This document shows positions 17,800 through 25,701 of a stretch of 64,000 nucleotides of DNA, one piece after another (the stretch's first letter is position 1; every line of letters starts with the position of its first letter). The notes beneath the pieces are model-generated. The model searched no databases. It was given only the letters and a program-made list of their open reading frames with translations, and was not told where the DNA came from. The stretch covers positions 1 to 64,000 of the forward strand of contig CAZMZC010000005.1 in NCBI GenBank assembly GCA_964570685.1, read 5' to 3'. A program made the translations under genes and the position numbers. This DNA comes from UBA1189 sp964570685. Lineage in GTDB: Bacteria; Bacteroidota; Bacteroidia; Bacteroidales; Bacteroidaceae.

Positions 17800-18540
17800 T
17801 TATCCCATCTTGGGCAGACGGCCCACATTGTCAACACTATTGATTTCGTTTGACAATGGCTCGTAATACACCTTCACCATGGCGGTATCCTTAGAGAAGT
17901 CGATAGCCCCCACCTCTACACGCAGGATATTCAGCCCGGTACGCTTCTTGAGGTCCTCTATCAACTCTTCCTCATGCTCAGGAGTGATAAGGCTGATGTT
18001 ATCGTACAGCACCAATTTGCTGGCCACATGCTTCACCCAACGGTTGCTCTCAAGCGCCCATATAGATATGATAAAGAGCAGGTTGGTAGCCAGCAGTTCT
18101 ACATAGCTGATGCTGGTAGCCAAGCCATTGATGGCACTCACGGCAATGATGAGGAAGAGGTAGGTCATCTCACGGATGGGCACCGACTCGGTACGGTAGC
18201 GGATGATACCGAAGATGGCAAAGAGACCGAGAGCAAAGCCTATCTTCAACTTCACACCGCCCATGAGGAAGATGAGCAGGAACACGCTGATAGAAATCAG
18301 GATGAAGGTGAAGAAGTAGTCGCGGCGACGGCTCTTAGGATAATAGAATACACGCACGATGAGTGCGATGACTGCGGTGTTGAGAACAAAGCGGATGAGG
18401 AGTTCGGTCAGTGCGCCCCAGTCGGCCCACATTGATGACATCAGTACGTCGTTCAGTGGCTGTACATCCATTTCCAACTCTTCGGCTGCCATTGCGAGGG
18501 CATTGGTTCCTCCGGCAATTAGGTTCAAAAGGTTTCCCAT
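17800..18540 (-). CDS. DUF4956 integral membrane protein
   Basis: 246 aa. Four hydrophobic segments (LLIRFVLNTAVIALIVRVFYY, DYFFTFILISISVFLLIFLM, FALGLFAIFGIIRYRTE, LFLIIAVSAINGLATSIS) and a cytosolic C-terminal ferredoxin-like domain (RTGLNILRVEVGAIDFSKDTA). IRYRTESVPIREMTYLF is the family signature. DUF4956 proteins usually sit beside a VTC-domain polyphosphate polymerase, as here (gap 6 nt). Probable partner of that enzyme in the inner membrane; biochemical role not known. Confidence 0.85.
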   Translation of the reverse strand: MGNLLNLIAGGTNALAMAAEELEMDVQPLNDVLMSSMWADWGALTELLIRFVLNTAVIALIVRVFYYPKSRRRDYFFTFILISISVFLLIFLMGGVKLKIGFALGLFAIFGIIRYRTESVPIREMTYLFLIIAVSAINGLATSISYVELLATNLLFIISIWALESNRWVKHVASKLVLYDNISLITPEHEEELIEDLKKRTGLNILRVEVGAIDFSKDTAMVKVYYEPLSNEINSVDNVGRLPKMG

Positions 18541-18546
18541 AATACT

Positions 18547-19308
18547 TTAATGATTATTTAATAGTTTTTTTATTCGTACAAATCGCGGTTTGAAGTTGCC
18601 CTGCCTGAGTGTCGGCTTGGTGAGTGCCGAGCCTATGCAGTACTTGCTGAAGCCCGAGGGCTTGATGCGCAGCTGGCGCAGCATATCTTTCACAGGCGAG
18701 TACACATTGCCATCGCGCTTGAGTTCGATGATGACCAATCGGTCATACGTGTCTTCGATATCGGTCTCCCAATGGTGAAACTTCACGTGGCAGTCGATGG
18801 TGAGGCGCTCGGTCTTGGCCATATTGACCAGCGTGATACGCTCAAAGTGATTTTCCACCTTAGGCACGAGGTCATCGAGCAAGTAGTTGGCATGCTTGGC
18901 CAGCAGGGTATCGCCCCCATCTTCGCGCAGGGAATGTATGCTACCCACGGTCATGCGCTTCTTCTTGGTGCGTCCGTGGTTGTTCTTATTCTTCACTTCG
19001 AGGAAAGTATCGCCCGAGTCCATATAGGTGCGCACCCTCACCTTCTGTCTCACGAGGCGTCCGTTGTGGTGCATCACATACATCTCTTCATCGGGAGTGT
19101 CCAGATAGATGGTATGGTAGCGGTTGTAACGCTTGCCCTCTATCTGCTGCACCATATATTTGCCCTGCGCCATCACAAGCAGTTGCTCCAGCTGACTGAT
19201 TGTAGCAAGATACTTCTTGTCGATACGGTTCATCAACTTTATATCCTTCATCTCGGAGAGCGAGATGGGGGGCAGCTTGTCGAGCAGTTGCAATATCTGT
19301 TGTTCCAT
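18547..19308 (-). CDS. VTC-domain polyphosphate polymerase-like protein
   Basis: 253 aa, cytosolic. The VTC tunnel fold is shown by MNRIDKKYLATISQLEQLL, RYHTIYLDTPDEEMYVMHHNGRL, VRVRTYMDSGDTFLEVKNKNN and a late VIIELKRDG strand; conserved Arg, Lys and Glu residues of these segments line the nucleotide/polyphosphate channel in the family. Related yeast Vtc4 makes polyphosphate from ATP. It is the first gene of the VTC-DUF4956 pair, 6 nt apart, which with the DUF2490 and beta-helix genes forms a conserved envelope-linked cluster. Confidence 0.85.
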   Translation of the reverse strand: MEQQILQLLDKLPPISLSEMKDIKLMNRIDKKYLATISQLEQLLVMAQGKYMVQQIEGKRYNRYHTIYLDTPDEEMYVMHHNGRLVRQKVRVRTYMDSGDTFLEVKNKNNHGRTKKKRMTVGSIHSLREDGGDTLLAKHANYLLDDLVPKVENHFERITLVNMAKTERLTIDCHVKFHHWETDIEDTYDRLVIIELKRDGNVYSPVKDMLRQLRIKPSGFSKYCIGSALTKPTLRQGNFKPRFVRIKKLLNNH

Positions 19309-19427
19309 AGTATATAGCCGTACGATACGAATTTGTGCAAATATAGTAACTTATCCCAAACTCTGAAACAAAAAGTCAAAAAAAACAAGAAAAACAGCCA
19401 TATTTATATATATATGCAAAAAAACTG

Positions 19428-19458
19428 TTGCAAAAAACGAAAAAACCGACTACCTTTG
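19428..19458 (+). promoter_or_regulatory. frr promoter
   Basis: TTG at 19428-19430, spacer 20, TACCTTTG at 19451-19458, 42 nt before the frr ATG. Lies in an AT-rich divergent region shared with the VTC gene. Confidence 0.75.
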
Positions 19459-19500
19459 AATCACAAACTGAAAACCAACAAACTTAAAAACTAAAATATT

Positions 19501-20052
19501 ATGCAGGAATATCTGAACGAAGCACAGGAGATGATGGAAATGGCCATCCTCCACGTTGAAGACGAACTTGCCCGCATCCGTGCCGGCAAAGCCAACACCC
19601 GTATCCTCGACGGTATCCGTGTAGACTCTTACGGAACTATGGTACCCCTGACTGGTGTAGCCTCCATCACCACTCCCGACGCACGCACCATTGCCATCAA
19701 GCCTTGGGACAAGAACATGTTCCGCGTCATCGAGAAGGCCATCATCGACTCTCCCGTAGGTATCACTCCCGAAAACAACGGCGAAATCATCCGCCTCGGC
19801 ATACCGCCCCTCACCGAAGAGCGCCGCAAGCAGTTGGCCAAGCAGTGTAAAGAGGTAGCAGAGAATGCCAAGATTAGCATCCGCAATGCCCGTCGCGACT
19901 GCATTGACGCTCTGAAGAAGGCCGTTAAGGACGGTATGCCTGAGGACGTTCAGAAAGATGGCGAAGAAAAGCTCCAGAAGCTGCACGACAAGTACATCAA
20001 GAAGGTAGACGAGCTCTATGCCGACAAGGAGAAGGAGATTATGACCGTATAA
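19501..20052 (+). CDS. frr: Ribosome recycling factor
   Basis: 183 aa, normal length. Acts with EF-G to split post-termination ribosomes. The N-terminal helix has LARIRAGKANTRILDGI; the conserved domain linker and beta domain are DSYGTMVPLTGVASITTPDART and PWDKNMFRVIEKAI; ERRKQLAKQCKEVAENAK and RNARRD begin the return helices of the three-helix bundle. It is followed by inverted heptamer repeats and rsgA on the same strand. Confidence 0.97.
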   Translation: MQEYLNEAQEMMEMAILHVEDELARIRAGKANTRILDGIRVDSYGTMVPLTGVASITTPDARTIAIKPWDKNMFRVIEKAIIDSPVGITPENNGEIIRLGIPPLTEERRKQLAKQCKEVAENAKISIRNARRDCIDALKKAVKDGMPEDVQKDGEEKLQKLHDKYIKKVDELYADKEKEIMTV

Positions 20053-20057
20053 TACGC

Positions 20058-20168
20058 AATGGACAATTGACAATGCACAATTGACAATTAGGCTTCGCAA
20101 AAGAATTTGGCAACCGCCTATAAAGAAGAAATAGTCAATTGTCAATTGTCAATTGTCAATTATCAATT
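20058..20168. repeat. Inverted heptamer repeat pair between frr and rsgA
   Basis: Left array 20058-20085 is AATGGAC, AATTGAC, AATGCAC, AATTGAC; right array 20134-20168 is GTCAATT four times plus ATCAATT. The arrays are reverse complements, giving a hairpin of about 28 bp with a 48-nt loop. The right array ends 5 nt before the rsgA ATG and would occlude its translation start when folded. Confidence 0.85.
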
Positions 20169-20173
20169 ATCCT

Positions 20174-21106
20174 ATGCTTGGCCTCGTAATCAAGAACACC
20201 GGAAGCCAATACATTGTGAAGACCGATGAGGGCAATCTCATCGACTGCCGCATCAAAGGCAACTTCCGACTCAAGGGCATCCGCAGCACCAATCCTGTTG
20301 CCGTGGGTGACCGGGTGGCACTCACCGCCCCCACCGACGGCACAGCCTATATTACCGACATCGAGGAGCGCCGCAACTACATCATACGCCGCGCCTCGAA
20401 CCTCTCCAAGCAGTCACACATCTTGGCAGCCAATGTCGACATGTGCCTGCTCATCGTCACCATCAATTATCCCGAGACCTCTACCGTCTTCATCGACCGC
20501 TTCCTCGCCACCGCCGAGGCCTACCGCATACCCGTACATATCGTGTTCAACAAGGTGGACCGCTACAACGAAGACGAGCGCCGCTACCTCGATGCCATCG
20601 TACACCTTTATAATACTATTGGCTACGAGTGTTCCTGCGTGTCGGGCCTCAACGGTGACGGACTCGACAAGGTGCGTGTCTCGCTCACAGGCAAGACCAC
20701 CCTACTCTCGGGCAACTCCGGTGTAGGCAAGAGCACCCTCATCAATGCTCTGCTCCCCAACCTCCATCTGCGCACAGCAGAAATCTCCGAGTACCACAAC
20801 AAGGGTATGCACACCACCACCTTCTCCGAGATGTTCCCCTTCGGCGATGGCGGTTGGCTCATCGACACTCCCGGTGTCAAGGGCTTCGGCACCTTCGACA
20901 TGGAGGAAGAGGAGATAAGCCACTACTTCCGCGAGATATTCGCCGAGTCGGCCCACTGCCGCTACGGCAACTGCACCCACACCCACGAGCCCCACTGCGC
21001 CGTGCGCCAAGCCGTAGAGGAGAGCCGCATCAGCCAATCGCGCTACGCCTCCTACCTCAGCATGCTCGACGACAAGGAAGAGGGCAAATACCGCGAAGGG
21101 TATTGA
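20174..21106 (+). CDS. rsgA: Ribosome small-subunit-dependent GTPase A
   Basis: 310 aa from ATG 20174 (MLGLVIKNTGSQYIVKT); a TTG 21 nt upstream lies inside the heptamer repeats and is unlikely. N-terminal OB fold, then a circularly permuted GTPase: G4 FNKVD precedes G1 GNSGVGKSTLINAL, and G3 DTPGVKGFG follows. C-terminal zinc site is Cys-x-Tyr-Gly-Asn-Cys-Thr-His...His-Cys (CRYGNCTHTHEPHC). It checks the decoding centre late in 30S assembly. The HAD gene follows 18 nt later. Confidence 0.96.
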   Translation: MLGLVIKNTGSQYIVKTDEGNLIDCRIKGNFRLKGIRSTNPVAVGDRVALTAPTDGTAYITDIEERRNYIIRRASNLSKQSHILAANVDMCLLIVTINYPETSTVFIDRFLATAEAYRIPVHIVFNKVDRYNEDERRYLDAIVHLYNTIGYECSCVSGLNGDGLDKVRVSLTGKTTLLSGNSGVGKSTLINALLPNLHLRTAEISEYHNKGMHTTTFSEMFPFGDGGWLIDTPGVKGFGTFDMEEEEISHYFREIFAESAHCRYGNCTHTHEPHCAVRQAVEESRISQSRYASYLSMLDDKEEGKYREGY

Positions 21107-21124
21107 CAAATAGTCTATAATAAA

Positions 21125-21778
21125 ATGTATACAATCAAAGCTGCCCTCTTTGACCTCGATGGAGTCATCATCGACACCGAGAACCAGTATTCAGAATTCT
21201 GGGGAGCCATCGGACGTGAGTTCCTCCCCGACGTGCCCGACTTTGCCGAACGCATCAAGGGCACCACACTTGAGAGCATCTACAACAATTGGTTCGTTCA
21301 TCTGCAGAGCGAACTTCCGGAAATAACCCGCCGTCTCAACGACTTTGAGCGGCAGATGCAGTATCCCTACATTGACGGTGTGTGCGACTTCATCAAAGCA
21401 TTGCGTGAGGAAGGCATCAAGACGGCCATCGTCACCGCCAGCAACGACGAGAAGATGCGGGGAGTACACCGCGCCCACCCCGAGCTGGCCAACCTCTTCG
21501 ACCGCATCCTCACTTCCGAAGACTACGCTGCCGGCAAGCCAGCCCCCGACTGCTATCTGGAGGGTGCCCGAGTCTTCGGGCTGCAACCCGAGGAGTGCGT
21601 GGTATTTGAGGACAGCATCAACGGCCTGCGTGCCGGGCGCGACTCGGGAGCCTACGTAGTAGCACTCACCACCACGAATCCCCGCGAAGCGGTTGCCCCA
21701 TTGGCCCATGCGGTCGTGGCAGACTTCGAGAAACTCACATTAGACGACATACAACAAGCGCCCAGCAACAATGGTTGA
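21125..21778 (+). CDS. HAD-family phosphatase, beta-phosphoglucomutase-like
   Basis: 217 aa. HAD motif I is FDLDGVIIDTE with nucleophile Asp10 and Asp12; motif II is IVTASN; motif III Lys is in GKPAPDCYLEGA; motif IV is VVFEDSINGLRAGRDSGA. An alpha-helical cap inserted between motifs I and II makes it subclass IA. Enzymes of this type hydrolyse or isomerise sugar phosphates; the exact substrate cannot be read. It probably shares the rsgA transcript. A copy of a dispersed repeat follows at 21813. Confidence 0.85.
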   Translation: MYTIKAALFDLDGVIIDTENQYSEFWGAIGREFLPDVPDFAERIKGTTLESIYNNWFVHLQSELPEITRRLNDFERQMQYPYIDGVCDFIKALREEGIKTAIVTASNDEKMRGVHRAHPELANLFDRILTSEDYAAGKPAPDCYLEGARVFGLQPEECVVFEDSINGLRAGRDSGAYVVALTTTNPREAVAPLAHAVVADFEKLTLDDIQQAPSNNG

Positions 21779-21812
21779 CACCCACCACCTACGGTCTTTG
21801 GCACAGGCTGTA

Positions 21813-21839
21813 TTGCCGAAAGTTTATAAATCGGTTGGC
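21813..21839 (+). repeat. Dispersed intergenic repeat core, copy 3
   Basis: TTGCCGAAAGTTTATAAATC followed by GGTTGGC, 35 nt after the HAD stop codon, the same orientation as that gene. The reverse complement recurs at 23131-23166 and 25796-25831 after two minus-strand genes. Confidence 0.65.
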
Positions 21840-21974
21840 AACCTTTAGGTCGATGCCCGAAGGGGCTAAAGTCAATGGCGCAGCGTAGCGAGAGCAATGA
21901 TAAGCTTGCTTAATCATTGCCGGGCAAGCAAGCCATCTTAAAGCACAGCTTTATATTGGCAGAGGGAAGCAGAA

Positions 21975-22607
21975 CTACCCTTTCACTCTCTTTACATAAA
22001 TCAAGCCATTCCCCCTGCCGATGGCGCGGATGCCCGAAGCCTCCTCCTTGCGCACCTTGCGCAGCTCTACAGTAGCGGTCGATAGGGATAGCTCGTTCAG
22101 CTCGGCATAGTCGCGCGTGCGTATGTATCCGTTCTCCTCAATGTAGGCGATGGCACGGCTGATGCGCTCCTCCAACGTGTAGGGCGAGTGCTTGATGCGA
22201 TGCTGCTTGCCACGCTCGAATGTGCATTGGCTGCGCACGGCCTTCACCAGCTTCTTGTCCGCATGGTAGTGGACGCCATTCACTTCGATGCTCTGCGCAT
22301 TGCGCTGCGGCTCATTCTCGGCAAATGCGTCCTGCTCCTTACCTTCGCACACACCTACCGTGGCCTTGAAGGTTCCTATACCGTCAATCGTCACAGTACA
22401 GCCATGCGCCATAAGGCGGGCCAGCGAAGTGGCTGCCTGACTGAGCACCTGCACTGCCGCAGCCTCGCTGATGCCATGGCCTGGGGTAGAGATTTCTTTG
22501 ACGAACTCATCCATCGTCACGCGGCGTGTGGTCTCCATACGGTAATACGCCGAAGCCTCGCCCTCGCCGCGTATGCTCTTGAACTCTTGTTTGATGTACT
22601 TTGCCAT
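21975..22607 (-). CDS. HU-like DNA-binding protein (Bacteroidales long form)
   Basis: 210 aa. Residues 1-~125 are the HU/IHF-like fold of Bacteroidales: YYRMETTRRVTMDEFVKEIS, AAVQVLSQAATSLARLMAHG, CTVTIDGIGTFKATVG, VNGVHYHADKKLVKAV. The C-terminal ~80 residues form an extra helical module (LEERISRAIAYIEENGYIRTRDYAELNELSLSTATVELRK) resembling a winged helix seen in this family. Nucleoid-associated, DNA-bending role expected. It is monocistronic and followed on the same strand, upstream, by 650 bp of repeat-rich DNA. Confidence 0.85.
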   Translation of the reverse strand: MAKYIKQEFKSIRGEGEASAYYRMETTRRVTMDEFVKEISTPGHGISEAAAVQVLSQAATSLARLMAHGCTVTIDGIGTFKATVGVCEGKEQDAFAENEPQRNAQSIEVNGVHYHADKKLVKAVRSQCTFERGKQHRIKHSPYTLEERISRAIAYIEENGYIRTRDYAELNELSLSTATVELRKVRKEEASGIRAIGRGNGLIYVKRVKG

Positions 22608-22670
22608 AATTTCTTAGTTTTTTAATTCCTTTTTTGTTTCACGCAAAAGTTTATCTTTTTTGTTGCCTCA

Positions 22671-22800
22671 CACAGATCTCACGAATCTCACAGATTCATA
22701 CATCGCTATCGCTTGTATGTACCATCCGGATTGTAACACTCGGCATTGCCGACAAGCGCGAGCTATAGTGATGCGCCATCTGCGAGATTCGCGTGAGGAA
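22671..22800. repeat. Imperfect inverted repeat, about 20-bp arms
   Basis: CTCACGAATCTCACAGAT (22678-22695) pairs imperfectly with ATCTGCGAGATTCGCGTGAG (22778-22797). The 80-nt interior contains ATACATCGCTATCGCTTGTAT and GCATTGCCGACAAGCGCG. No reading frame; an intergenic repeat element upstream of the HU-like gene. Confidence 0.55.
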
Positions 22801-22870
22801 AATTTCGCTTTCACTCCGTAAAAGTACAAAATCTTTGTCCGAAAAGCAAACATTCAGCACACAAAAAGTA

Positions 22871-22958
22871 AAATATCCGTGGATATTTGATTAAATATTC
22901 GTGATTACGTGATGAAATATCCGTGGATACGCGATGAAATATTCACGGATACACAAGT
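22871..22958. repeat. Four 22-bp tandem (iteron-like) repeats
   Basis: Units start at 22871, 22893, 22915 and 22937; each begins AAATATCC or AAATATTC, followed by GTGGATA-like and GATG/GATT ends. Units 1 and 3 contain the palindrome TATCCGTGGATA. Spacing of exactly 22 bp (two helical turns) suggests a protein-binding array. The rest of 22608-23284 holds the inverted repeat at 22671 and the dispersed repeat at 23131. Confidence 0.75.
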
Positions 22959-23130
22959 TTTTCGAGAAACAAATCGCAACTTTTGGCTTGCTCCTCGCAA
23001 GTTATTGTACAGTAGATAATAACTAATCGGCAATCTGGCGCGACAGCAATCTAAAGACAGGCAATCTCCTTTCATCCTAATATCCAGCAAGAGGTAATCG
23101 TAATCGTCATCGTTGCAGCGCATTTGCGCT

Positions 23131-23262
23131 GCCAAAGCCAACCGATTTATGAACTTTCGCCAATAGAGAATCCATAGAAATCGCCGATTTCATCGAGATA
23201 ATCACTTAAACTGCTGCCTCGCCGCTGCACTCTGCCAGGCCAAAAATAAAAAATGTTTACAC
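23131..23262 (-). repeat. Dispersed two-block intergenic repeat, copy 1
   Basis: Block 1 (23131-23166) contains GCCAAAGCCAACCGATTTAT and GAACTTTCGCCAATAG; block 2 (23227-23262) contains GCACTCTGCCAGGCCAAAAA and GTTTACAC. Both blocks recur at 25796-25934 in the same order and spacing, each time just past the stop of a minus-strand gene. Confidence 0.75.
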
Positions 23263-23284
23263 TGGCTGTATCAATAATCACGCC

Positions 23285-23557
23285 CTATTTCTGAGCCCAA
23301 GTATCGGCCAAGACAATGCCAACGATGCAAATCAAGATTATTGTAGCACCGACCAGGCCGGAGCCGATGACACTACGGAATGCGGTCAAGACAGCGCCTA
23401 ATATGAGGACAGAAGCAACAATGATGCGCAGGCGCTTCACGTTGCATTTCTCCTTATCTTCCTTGCCGGTTGTATTGTATCCTGCAATCAAGAAGTCACC
23501 CTTACCTATAAGAATCAGGATGGCAGCAGCGATTATTATCAAGATTTGCCACTCCAT
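23285..23557 (-). CDS. DUF3784-like small membrane protein
   Basis: 90 aa from ATG 23557 (MEWQILIIIAAAILILIG); the longer frame upstream reads through the promoter element and is unlikely. Three hydrophobic helices: residues 4-18, ~42-60 (IIVASVLILGAVLTAF) and ~65-84 (LVGATIILICIVGIVLAD). GKGDFLIAGYNTTGKEDKEK between helices 1 and 2 is the hallmark of DUF3784 proteins. Function unknown. The promoter repeat B lies immediately upstream. Confidence 0.75.
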   Translation of the reverse strand: MEWQILIIIAAAILILIGKGDFLIAGYNTTGKEDKEKCNVKRLRIIVASVLILGAVLTAFRSVIGSGLVGATIILICIVGIVLADTWAQK

Positions 23558-23597
23558 GGTAGATTTATCTTTGCGTTTGTTTTCTGCTTGTCCTTTG

Positions 23598-23705
23598 CAA
23601 AGATACGGATAAGCGAGCAAGAAATAACAAACTTGTTTGATTATTTTTACAGCGAGCACAAGTATCTTCACGGCTTACCGTAAAGATACGAATAAGCGAG
23701 CAAAA
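23598..23705 (-). repeat. Promoter-bearing dispersed element, copy B (double)
   Basis: CAAAGATA at 23598-23605 is the minus-strand -7 box for the DUF3784 gene; ACGGATAAGCGAGCAAG follows, then ACAGCGAGCACAAG, a hairpin GTATCTT-c-ACGG (23663-23674) / CCGT-a-AAGATAC (23679-23690), and a second GAATAAGCGAGCAA at 23691. The element therefore starts and ends with the same GAATAAGCGAGCAA motif. Confidence 0.8.
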
Positions 23706-23741
23706 AAATAACAAGCCTGATAGGATTTTTCACAGCACTCG

Positions 23742-23772
23742 TTGCATTTAAGGCAAAAGAGCTTTACCTTTG
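23742..23772 (+). promoter_or_regulatory. Promoter facing the structured RNA
   Basis: TTG at 23742-23744 (TTGC to 23745), spacer about 19-20, TACCTTTG at 23765-23772. No reading frame of any length follows; the next structured element is the rod at 23890-24007, so this is taken as its promoter. Confidence 0.6.
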
Positions 23773-23779
23773 CAAATAG

Positions 23780-24040
23780 ATAGTGATAGAGAACATATAA
23801 CAACCCCAAAAAGAACTGGCCTATGAGCATTAGCGTATAATTGATACGCACATTTTAGACATATCGGAAAAGCGTTTAGCTTTGATTCTTGTCTTTGAAA
23901 CTTCGACACTTTCATTAGGCACCAAGAGTAAAGCAATGACGCTCACGCCATACGGCGTGGGCTTTACTCGTATATTTGGTGCAAGGTAGTCGAAGACCTC
24001 AAAGACAGATACATCGGGTTTTGTCCGCGCTTTTTTTGTG
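23780..24040 (+). ncRNA. Probable structured noncoding RNA with five nested helices
   Basis: Between its own promoter (23742-23772) and that of the next gene (24068-24098) no frame is present, but five perfect nested helices are: TGTCTTTGA 23890-23898/23999-24007 (9 bp), CTTCGAC 23901-23907/23989-23995 (7), GCACCAA 23919-23925/23976-23982 (7), GAGTAAAGC 23926-23934/23961-23969 (9) and CACGCC 23944-23949/23954-23959 (6, loop ATAC). The result is a 118-nt rod with internal loops, similar in general shape to 6S-type RNA. The ends given are approximate. Could be the Bacteroidales-1/6S-like class or an undescribed RNA. Confidence 0.65.
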
Positions 24041-24067
24041 CGTTAATATAGGTTCTTATATGAATCG

Positions 24068-24098
24068 TTGGAGGACAAATGAGAATTATGTATATTTG
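24068..24098 (+). promoter_or_regulatory. Promoter of FISUMP-type lipoprotein gene
   Basis: TTG at 24068-24070, spacer 20, TATATTTG at 24091-24098; the gene ATG is 27 nt further on. Confidence 0.75.
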
Positions 24099-24124
24099 CA
24101 CGAAATCAATAAAATGAATTGATT

Positions 24125-24826
24125 ATGAAAATTAGATTTATATCTTTTGTACAGACAATATTGGTGCTTTTGCTGCCAATGTCTTTGGTGTTTGTGTCTT
24201 GTAAGAAAGAAGATGAAGACAAGCAGCATGACAATGCTCCTTCACACGTAGAGGCTGTAGACCTTGGCTTGTCGGTGAAATGGGCTAATTGTAACATCGG
24301 TGCTTCGGCTCCCGAAGCTGCTGGGGCATATTATGCTTGGGGCGAAACGGAAGAGAAGAAGGAGTATACACCTTTGACCTATAAGTACTACTTGGGCGAC
24401 TTGAATGAGGATGGTAATTATGGGAACTCCGAGGAGTACAAGAATATAGGTCGTGATATCAGCGGAACTGCCTATGATGTGGTTCACATCAAGTGGGGCG
24501 GAACTTGGCGTATGCCGACAAAGAAGGAACTTGAAGAACTTTGCTTGGAATGCTCTTGGGAAGATGCAGAGGTAAATGGAGTGAAAGGAAAACAGGTGAC
24601 AGGTCCTAATGGCAATAGTATATTCTTACCCGGCACAGAAATATATACGGGAACTCAAACTCCTAATGAGACTGGTGGATTGGGTGCGTATTTGTCTGCA
24701 AGCATAGGCTTTTCTCAGCCTTATGCCTATAGCATTCTATTTATTTATGGTGATATTGTGTCAGGTGATAGAGGAAGAGATGCTTCTCGTGCTCATGGTA
24801 TGGCTATCAGACCTGTAATGGAATAA
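24125..24826 (+). CDS. FISUMP/DUF1566-like surface lipoprotein
   Basis: 233 aa from ATG 24125; a lipoprotein signal (VQTILVLLLPMSLVFVSC) precedes a charged KKEDEDK linker. The mature part opens EAVDLGLSVKWANCNIGASA and AGAYYAWGETEEKKEYT, then GGTWRMPTKKELEELCLECSW and GMAIRPVME. This is the Bacteroidales repeat-type domain seen in many surface lipoproteins (fibrobacter succinogenes major paralogous-like). Function unknown; surface anchoring expected from charges after the Cys. It is flanked by its own promoter and terminator. Confidence 0.8.
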   Translation: MKIRFISFVQTILVLLLPMSLVFVSCKKEDEDKQHDNAPSHVEAVDLGLSVKWANCNIGASAPEAAGAYYAWGETEEKKEYTPLTYKYYLGDLNEDGNYGNSEEYKNIGRDISGTAYDVVHIKWGGTWRMPTKKELEELCLECSWEDAEVNGVKGKQVTGPNGNSIFLPGTEIYTGTQTPNETGGLGAYLSASIGFSQPYAYSILFIYGDIVSGDRGRDASRAHGMAIRPVME

Positions 24827-24855
24827 AACTTGACAATAATATTGGCTATTTTCGT

Positions 24856-24883
24856 AGCGGTGGATTCGTCCACCGCTTTTTTT
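24856..24883 (+). terminator. Terminator with TTCG tetraloop
   Basis: AGCGGTGGA (24856-24864), TTCG loop, TCCACCGCT (24869-24877) followed by TTTTTT. Lies 30 nt after the lipoprotein stop. Confidence 0.92.
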
Positions 24884-25025
24884 AGCTAAATTTATAGCAA
24901 AAATATAAAGTTTACACGATAAAATGTAAAATATATTTGTCATTACGGAAAATACACTTACCTTTGCGGCGTGATTCTTACGTAGGAAACTTTATGTTTA
25001 ATCGAAAAAAGTAAAAGTGAATGCT

Positions 25026-25478
25026 ATGAAGAAAAATTATTTGTTGCCTGTAGGCTTTAAGAAAGCTGGGCTTTGGATGGTGGTGCCGTTCATGACGTTG
25101 TGTCTGCTATGTTTCTTCGATGTGCTCGATGATTGGAGCATCAGAGCCACGGTGCCTGCATTGAGTAGTTCCGATGGCTGGTTTAGCATGACAAAGGCTG
25201 GGCTTGTAGTAGAAATCTCGATGCTCGGACTGCTCATTTCGCTCGTTTTCATCGCCCTTTCTCGCGAATGTGACGAGGATGAGATGACAGAACATATCCG
25301 CATGCAATCGTTCGTATGGAGTACTTGGGCTACGTCAATCATTATCGCCTTGGGGATTCTCTTTGTCTATGATTTGGAGTTCCTCACGTTTATGTTCATG
25401 ACAATGTACCTCTACCTGATGCTGTACATCGTGAAATTTAACCTCGCCATGCACCGCGAGAGAAAGGAGCAGCGATGA
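25026..25478 (+). CDS. Four-helix membrane protein paired with XRE regulator
   Basis: 150 aa from ATG 25026. Four membrane segments: ~18-35 (LWMVVPFMTLCLLCFFDV), ~59-78 (AGLVVEISMLGLLISLVFI), ~101-120 (WATSIIIALGILFVYDLEF) and ~121-140 (MFMTMYLYLMLYIVKFNL). Short polar ends; SRECDEDEMTEHIRMQSF between helices 2 and 3. The stop overlaps the start of the XRE gene by 4 nt (ATGA), so the two are translationally coupled, a common layout of small membrane protein plus YgzD-type regulator pairs. Function unknown. Confidence 0.75.
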   Translation: MKKNYLLPVGFKKAGLWMVVPFMTLCLLCFFDVLDDWSIRATVPALSSSDGWFSMTKAGLVVEISMLGLLISLVFIALSRECDEDEMTEHIRMQSFVWSTWATSIIIALGILFVYDLEFLTFMFMTMYLYLMLYIVKFNLAMHRERKEQR

Positions 25479-25675
25479 AGAATACCATCCGTGTGGAGCG
25501 TGCCATCAAGGACATCACGCAACAGGACCTTGCCGTTGCGGTAGGCGTGAGCCGCCAGACAATAAACTCCACCGAAGCTGCTCGCTACGTACCCTCTACC
25601 GTGCTGGCGCTGAAGATTGCCCGGTATTTCGGGAAGTCTGTCGACGAAATCTTCTCGCTCGAAGAGGGCGACTGA
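25475..25675 (+). CDS. XRE-family helix-turn-helix regulator
   Basis: 66 aa, almost entirely one HTH_3 domain: IKDITQQDLAVAVGVSRQTINSTEAARYVPS with recognition helix VSRQTINSTE, ending FGKSVDEIFSLEE. The length and the end motif match the YgzD/Cro-like short regulators. Coupled to the membrane protein upstream and probably autoregulates that pair. Confidence 0.9.
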   Translation: MKNTIRVERAIKDITQQDLAVAVGVSRQTINSTEAARYVPSTVLALKIARYFGKSVDEIFSLEEGD

Positions 25676-25701
25676 GATGCAGTAAAACTGACAAGAATCA
25701 A

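Noticed and set aside
22871..22958. Possible CRISPR array
   Set aside because: No spacers; units are contiguous and degenerate, with no cas genes nearby.
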